64,000 nucleotides of DNA from the NCBI GenBank assembly GCA_015134335.1, contig CP043975.1:196486-260485 (forward strand), read 5' to 3'. This stretch comes from Candidatus Stammera capleta (GTDB lineage: Bacteria > Pseudomonadota > Gammaproteobacteria > Enterobacterales > Enterobacteriaceae). Within the stretch, counting starts at the first letter, position 1. Every line of letters starts with the position of its first letter. The notes under the pieces were generated by a model. That model had not been told where the DNA came from, did no database searches, and saw only the letters and a program-made list of their open reading frames with translations. Positions 57,393 to 64,000 of this stretch are shown here, piece by piece. The translations under genes were made by a program, and so were the position numbers.

Positions 57393-58436
57393 ATGAATAA
57401 TTATTATAAAGATAAATTATTTAAGATTCAAAAGAAAATTATATATATAGAAAGTAAATTATATGATAAAAAATTTAATTATATTAATAATAAATTTAAT
57501 GTAAAGATTTTTAAGAAATATTCTAATTTATTAAAGATTAGAAATATTTTAACAACTATAAATGAATATAAAGTTGAATTAAATAAATTAAAAATTTTAA
57601 AATATGATAAAGATTTGTTTGATTTAGTTTATGAAGAAAGAAATATATTAAAAATAAAGATTAATAATTTAATTAATAAATTAAATAAATATGATTGTAA
57701 TTCAGATAACAAAGTTTCTAGTTTATATTTAGAAATTTATTCTGGAACTGGAGGTGAAGAGGCTGCTTTTTTCGTTTATGATTTATTTAGAATGTATATT
57801 AAGTATTGTGAAAAAATGAATTGAAAAGTAGATTTAATAAGTAGTAATAGTATAACTTGTAAAAGTTATAAATATATAATTTTAAAAATATCAGGTAAAA
57901 GTGCTTATAATTATTTAAAATTTGAATCTGGAGGTCATAGAGTTCAAAGAGTACCTAAAACTGAAACTCAGGGTAGAATACATACTTCAACATGTATAGT
58001 TGCAGTTATGCCTATAGCGCCAAAATTATTAGCTCCTATTATAAAAAATGAAGATATTAAAATTGATACTTTTCGTTCTTCTGGTGCTGGAGGACAACAT
58101 GTAAATACTACTGATTCTGCAGTTAGAATAACTCATTTATCAACTGGAATAGTTGTTGAATGTCAAAAGGAACGATCACAACATAAAAATAAATTTAAGG
58201 CTTTAGAAGTTTTAAAAGCTCGTATTTATTCTTGAGAATTACAAAAAAGGAAAAAAGAAATTAATATTAAAAAAAGGAATTTATTAGGTACTGGTTTACG
58301 TAGTAATAGAAGTAGAACTTATAATTTTATAAAAAATAGAGTTACAGATCATAGAATAAATTATTCTATTTATTGTTTAGATAAAATTTTAAATGGAAAT
58401 TTAAATTTGTTAATTAAATTTTTATTAAAAAAATAA
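57393..58436 (+). CDS. prfA: Peptide chain release factor 1
   Basis: Recognises UAA and UAG. 347 aa against 360. The stop-codon motif is PKT within [19 protein letters not shown] (PxT class, RF1; RF2 has SPF), and the catalytic GGQ is in [41 protein letters not shown]. Also NRTYNF as SRTYNF and [10 protein letters not shown]. Trp in KMNWKV is TGA. Since UGA is sense here, RF1 alone would suffice. prmC follows 19 nt downstream, as in E. coli. Confidence 0.98.
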
Positions 58437-58455
58437 TTATTTTATAATTTTATAT

Positions 58456-59298
58456 ATGAAAATAAAAAAATGATTAAATAAAATTTTGTTATATACATAT
58501 AAAAATAAGTATATTTATAAAGAAAGTTTAATTTTATTAAGTAATGTTTTAAAAAAAAATTTATTATGAATTTATTTAAATTTAGATTATATTTTAGTAG
58601 AAAAAAAATTAATATTTTTAAATTTATATTTTATAAAAAGATTAAGAGGAGAACCAATTTGGTATATTTTAAATAAATGTTTTTTTTATAAAATATATTA
58701 TAAAATATATCCTGATGTTTTTATACCTAGAATAGGAACAGAAATAATGTTAAATTATTTATTAAATTTAATAAAAAAGTATAAATTATTTAATATTTTA
58801 GAATTAGGTTTTGGTTCTGGAGGTATTTCTTTAAATATAGCAAAAAAGTATAAAAATAGTTTTATTTGAGCTGTTGATAAAGATGATTTAATATTAAATT
58901 TACTTAAATATAATTGTAATTTTTTAAATATTAAAAATATAATTATATATAAAAGTAATTGATTTGATAATATTAATAGTAGTAAATTAAATTTTTTTGA
59001 TTTAATTGTTTGTAATCCACCTTATTTATGGAGTAAAGATAATTGTTTAAATAAAGGTGATTTACGTTATGAAAATTATACTAGTTTAGTATCTAGTAGT
59101 AAAGGTTTATTAGATATTATTTATATTATAAAAAAATCTTTTTTTTATTTAAAAATTAATGGTTTTTTGATTATTGAGCATTCTTTGTTAAATTTAGAAA
59201 AAATTGTTTTAAATTTTAAAAAATATTTTTATTTTGTAAAGACCTATAAAGGTTTAAATTATAATTATAGATTTACTATAGGAAAAAAATTAATATAA
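58456..59298 (+). CDS. prmC: Release factor glutamine methyltransferase PrmC
   Basis: Methylates the GGQ glutamine of release factors. 280 aa against 277. RLRGEPIWYIL (E. coli RRDGEPIAHLT), VFIPRIGTE (LIPRPDTE), SAM-binding ELGFGSGGISL, DLIVCNPPYL (NPPY catalytic motif) and a LLDIIYIIKKSFFYLKINGFLIIEH region. Tryptophans are mostly TGA. It ends next to the argS stop, tail to tail with no gap. Confidence 0.95.
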
Positions 59299-61008
59299 TT
59301 ATATATTGTATAAAATAGGTATTCCTAATATATTTAATCCAATTCTTAGTATTTTGGAAATTATTGCAATTAGTTTTAATTTGCTTTTTTTTAATTTATT
59401 GTTTTTAATATTAGAAATATTTTGTTTTTCATATAAATTTGAAAATAATGAACTTATATCATATAAATATTTGCATATAATATTAGATTTGCATTTTTTA
59501 GCACTTTTTTTTATAATTTCTTTAAAATTTAATATTTTTAGTGAAATTAAATATTCTAATTTAGATGTAATATAATATTTAAAATATTTTATACTATTGG
59601 TAGTATTAGTATTATTTTTTCTTAATATAGAAATTATTCTAGTATATGAATATTGTATATATAAACTAGTATTAGATTTTAATGATAATACTTTATTTAT
59701 ATTAAAATAATAATTAGTTTTTCTATTTTTAGATAATTCTATATATTTTATAGTTCCTATTGTAATTTTTTTAGTTATTCTGTTTATTTTATATTTATTA
59801 TATTTTTTATTATAATTAATAAAATTTTTAGATTTTTTTTTAATTAAATTAATTATTTGTTTAATTGTTAAATAGTTGTCTTTTCTAGATTTTATTGGTT
59901 TGTTATTTTTATTTAATATTAAACCGAATTTATAATGTATAATATTAAAATTTTTAGGTATATAATTAGAATTTTTACATATTTGAAAAATTTGTTTTAA
60001 ATATTCTGTTTGTCTATAATCTATTATATAAATAATTTTATTTGGTTTAAATTTTTTATATCTATATTTAATAGCAGCTATATCTGTAGTGCTATATAAA
60101 AAACCTTTGTCTTTTTTTTGTATTATAATTGGATATTTAATATAATTTTTTAAGAAAATTATAATAGATTTATTGTTTTTAATAGCAATTTTTTTTTTTA
60201 TTAAATCATTTACAATTTTAGTTAATGATTTTTGATAGTAGCTTTCTCCTATAGTATGTTTTTTTTTTAATTTTATATTTAAATATTTGTATATTTTATA
60301 ATTTTCTTTTGTTGTTATTTTAACAATTTTTTTTCATAAATTATATATATTTTTTTTTTTATTTTGTAATTTAACAACATTTTTTTTTGCTTTTAATGCA
60401 AATTTATTATTTTTATAAAAATATTTTTGAGCTTTTTTATATATATAACTTATATATTTTATATTTTTGATTTTTTTTTCTAATTTATATTTTTTTATTC
60501 ATGTAATTAATATACCAAATTGTGTACCTCAATCACCTATATGATTAATTTTAATTATTTTGTTTCCTAAAAATTTTAAAATATTTGATAAGTAATCACC
60601 TATTATAGTAGAGCGTAAATTTCCAATATGCATTTCTTTTGCTATATTAGGAGAAGAATAATCAATTAATATTTTTTTTTTTTTAGTTTTTTTTATATTA
60701 AATTTTTTTTTTTTAGAAATTTTATTTATTAATTTTTCAATATATTTTTTATTTAAAAAAATATTTATAAATCCAGGATTAATTATTTTAATTTTATTAA
60801 ATATTTTATTTTTTAATAATTTTTGTTTAATGAGTTTAAATAAAAAATTTAATTTAATTTTTTCTTTTTTAGAAATTATAATTATACCATTAATTTGATA
60901 ATCGCTATATTTATAGTTATTTTTTATTTTATAATTATATTTTTTATTAATATTAATAGATTTTAGAATATTTGTTATTTGATTTTTTATGTAATTTTTA
61001 ATATTCAT
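59299..61008 (-). CDS. argS: Arginine-tRNA ligase
   Basis: Class I synthetase, 569 aa against 577. [24 protein letters not shown] with a HVGH-like motif (HIGN), INHIGDWGTQFG where W is TGA (60529-60531), [14 protein letters not shown] and the C-terminal anticodon-binding domain with [11 protein letters not shown] (E. coli QYAYTRVLSV). The sequence ends [13 protein letters not shown] (E. coli GLGVLGLEVVDRM-like). Lysine-rich drift is strong in the N-terminal third. Confidence 0.96.
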
Positions 61009-61107
61009 TTTTATTAATTATATAATTTAATAATTTATTTAGTTTATTTATATATTATAATATAATTAAAATTAATTATTAATATTATATTAAATTAATT
61101 GTATATT

Positions 61108-62781
<1,674 letters not shown>

Positions 62782-62814
62782 TTGTTTTAGGTTAAATTTT
62801 TATTAAAATAAAAT

Positions 62815-63324
62815 ATGAAGACTATTAATAGTAAAATAATTATAGGTGTTGATCCTGGTACATACCATACTGGTTATGGTTTATTAAAAATTAGTAATAA
62901 TAATTTGTTAATTAATAAAAATATTGTATTTATATCTGGTGGTATTATAATTAGTAAGTCTAAAAGTTTTATTATTAGATTGAATAAGATTTATAAATCT
63001 TTTATAAAAATATTATATATTTTTAGACCAAATATATTAGTAATAGAAAAAACTTTTTTAAAAAATAATTTAAATACTAGTTTTAAATTAAATCAAATTA
63101 ATGGTGTGATTATGTTAGCAGCTTTAAATTATTTAATTCCTATTTATGAATATAATATTAATAAAGTTAAAAGTGCATTTTTTTCTAATATAAAAGTTAA
63201 TAAAAATTATATAAATTTATTTATAAAAAAGATTTTTAATATAAAAAATAATATTAAAGATCATGTTACTGATGCTTTAATAATAGCTTTGTATCATATT
63301 AAATATAATAATTTAAATTTATAA
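62815..63324 (+). CDS. ruvC: Holliday junction resolvase RuvC
   Basis: Cuts four-way junctions. 169 aa against 173. Active-site residues: Asp13 in IIIGVDPGTYHTGYGL, Glu78 in LVIEKTFL, and the third and fourth acidic positions in DHVTDALIIALYH (His150 in place of E. coli Asp138, a variant also found in other RuvCs, and Asp153). The N of NLNTSFKLNQINGVIML is the dimer helix region. Follows aspS, as in E. coli minus nudB and yebC. ruvAB are not in this window. Confidence 0.96.
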   Translation: MKTINSKIIIGVDPGTYHTGYGLLKISNNNLLINKNIVFISGGIIISKSKSFIIRLNKIYKSFIKILYIFRPNILVIEKTFLKNNLNTSFKLNQINGVIMLAALNYLIPIYEYNINKVKSAFFSNIKVNKNYINLFIKKIFNIKNNIKDHVTDALIIALYHIKYNNLNL

Positions 63325-63362
63325 TTAATTAAAAATATGTTTGATTTAATTAATATATATGT

Positions 63363-63394
63363 TAATCTATATTTATAGATTATATTTTTTTTTT
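63363..63394 (+). terminator. Hairpin plus T-tract after ruvC
   Basis: A nine-base inverted repeat (TAATCTATA at 63363-63371, its complement at 63374-63382) is followed by TATTTTTTTTTT, a classic rho-independent shape on the plus strand. It separates ruvC from cspE and could also act in the cspE leader. Confidence 0.65.
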
Positions 63395-63407
63395 AAAGGT
63401 AATATTG

Positions 63408-63620
63408 ATGTCTACAAGAGTTAAGGGTAATGTTAAATGGTTTAATGAATCTAAAGGTTTTGGTTTTATTACTCCAGTTAATGGTGATAAAGATGTATTT
63501 GTACATTTTTCAGCAATTCAAAGTAGTGGTTTTAAAACTTTAACTGAAGGTCAATCTGTAGAATTTGAAATTACAAATGGTGCTAAAGGTCCTTCAGCTA
63601 CAAATGTTGTTCCATTATAA
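63408..63620 (+). CDS. cspE: Cold-shock-like RNA chaperone CspE/CspC
   Basis: 70-aa OB-fold RNA/DNA chaperone and antiterminator. [34 protein letters not shown] includes both RNP motifs (KGFGFI, VFVHF), and the C-terminus [19 protein letters not shown] is almost the E. coli CspE sequence. It is by far the least diverged gene of the window and has a better codon and base composition than its neighbours. ATG 63408 is used; a TTG just before it is ignored because E. coli CspE begins MSK. RBS AAAGG upstream. Confidence 0.95.
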   Translation: MSTRVKGNVKWFNESKGFGFITPVNGDKDVFVHFSAIQSSGFKTLTEGQSVEFEITNGAKGPSATNVVPL

Positions 63621-63844
63621 AATTAATAATATAATTAATTTTATATTAATTTAAAGTTGTATTTATATTTTAAATTTTATATGATGTAATTTATTATTTA
63701 AAAATAAATAACTTAAATTTTTAAAATTTAATTATATATTAATAATTGTTTTATTTATTTATTTTATTTATTATTTAAATAATTATTACATCTATTTTAA
63801 TTATTATTTCAATAAAATCTTATTATATTTAATGTTTTGTTTAA
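63621..63844. other. Gene-free AT-rich region downstream of cspE
   Basis: About 224 bases (285 including the palindrome that follows), the largest gap in the window. I see no open frame, tRNA or GC-richer island that would suggest an RNA gene. The 3' end of the cspE transcript and a promoter for the next gene presumably lie here. Confidence 0.5.
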
Positions 63845-63894
63845 TGTCACATATTATATAAATATATATATATATATTTATATAATATGTGACA
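63845..63894. repeat. Perfect 50-bp palindrome
   Basis: Two 25-base arms without a spacer: TGTCACATATTATATAAATA continues into an alternating AT core, and the second arm is the exact complement ending in ATGTGACA at 63894. It lies 11 bases before the next ATG. It can form a hairpin or cruciform; the GTCACA/TGTGAC ends are GC-richer than their surroundings. Confidence 0.85.
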
Positions 63895-63905
63895 ATAAAT
63901 ATATT

Positions 63906-64000
63906 ATGAGTATATTAAATTTAATTAAAAAAACTAAAAAAAAAATAAAAAAAATAGATAATTTAGATATTAAAAATATTAAAAAAATAAAACTATATAA
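63906..64000 (+). CDS. Start of an unidentified gene (continues beyond window)
   Basis: ATG at 63906 opens a frame of 31 codons to the right edge without a stop (MSILNLIKKTKKKIKKIDNL and on). The visible part is only a lysine- and isoleucine-rich N-terminus. I cannot identify it. In E. coli the cspE region lies near lipA, whose N-terminus is also basic, but no motif supports that. Confidence 0.45.
   Translation, partial: MSILNLIKKTKKKIKKIDNLDIKNIKKIKLY

Noticed and set aside
63845-63894. Palindrome as a CRP binding site
   Set aside because: The TGTGA/TCACA halves point outward and are about 36 bases apart, unlike the inward pair six bases apart of a CRP operator.
63906-64000. Naming the last partial gene lipA from its place near cspE
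   Set aside because: Only 31 basic residues are visible and none of the LipA cysteine motifs is within the window.

Overview
The window is one continuous, extremely AT-rich and very compact piece of a strongly reduced gammaproteobacterial genome. No gap between genes exceeds about 290 bases, and several neighbours overlap. Nearly every gene resembles an Enterobacterales protein, and local gene order is often that of E. coli (thrS-infC-rpmI-rplT-pheS-pheT, rpsP-rimM-trmD-rplS, recC-recB-recD, leuS-holA, rne/rluC/rpmF, rpmH next to dnaN-gyrB, prfA-prmC, aspS...ruvC). TGA is read as tryptophan throughout. Conserved tryptophans of TyrRS, ArgRS, GyrB, TrmD, RecB and many others are TGA, and every gene whose end I located stops at TAA or TAG. 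The release factor found is RF1 (prfA); prfB is not beside lysS. This fits an insect-associated symbiont using genetic code 4. Enterobacterales gene order, sugar import and fermentation genes, and the absence of amino-acid biosynthesis genes suggest a digestive or extracellular type of symbiont (something like Stammera is one candidate), but the host and species are inference.

Layout. 1-2,481: partial pmbA, ppa, and a Bax-inhibitor-1 family membrane protein. 2,617-8,258 (minus): pheT, pheS, rplT, rpmI, infC, thrS. 8,332-17,385 (plus): a YdjM-like membrane protein followed by a complete recC-recB-recD set. 17,382-22,328 (minus): holA, leuS, truncated rne. 22,457-23,572 (plus): rluC, rpmF. 23,592-31,002 (minus): murJ, the suf operon (sufBCDSE, no sufA), ldhA. 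31,151-35,267: ruvX, then minus-strand rluD, mnmE, yidC, rnpA, rpmH. 35,447-42,242 (plus): dnaN, gyrB, rpsP-rimM-trmD-rplS, truA, an orphan membrane protein, with tRNA-Asn, tRNA-Ser and tRNA-fMet. 42,473-49,173: eno, tyrS, pyk, gyrA. 49,275-53,533 (minus): a DUF883 protein, a four-gene mannose-family PTS operon and a POT-family transporter. 53,555-64,000: ychF, mutH, lysS, pth, prfA, prmC, argS, aspS, ruvC, cspE and the start of an unidentified gene.

How it fits together. Most genes serve translation, tRNA/rRNA modification and DNA replication or repair. Energy genes point to sugar uptake by PTS, lower glycolysis (eno, pyk) and reduction of pyruvate to D-lactate (ldhA). Fe-S assembly (SUF), lipid II flipping (MurJ) and membrane insertion (a minimal YidC) are kept. 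The most notable points are the UGA recoding, loss of the proofreading sites of three aminoacyl-tRNA synthetases (ThrRS, LeuRS, PheRS), a complete recombinational repair set (RecBCD, RuvC, MutH) in a shrunken genome, missing dnaA and recF at the expected origin locus, PTS IIA and IIB encoded as separate genes, a POT transporter without its proton-coupling glutamates, and a perfect 50-bp palindrome near the right edge. Coordinates were worked out by hand and homologies are from memory of the families; no database search was run.
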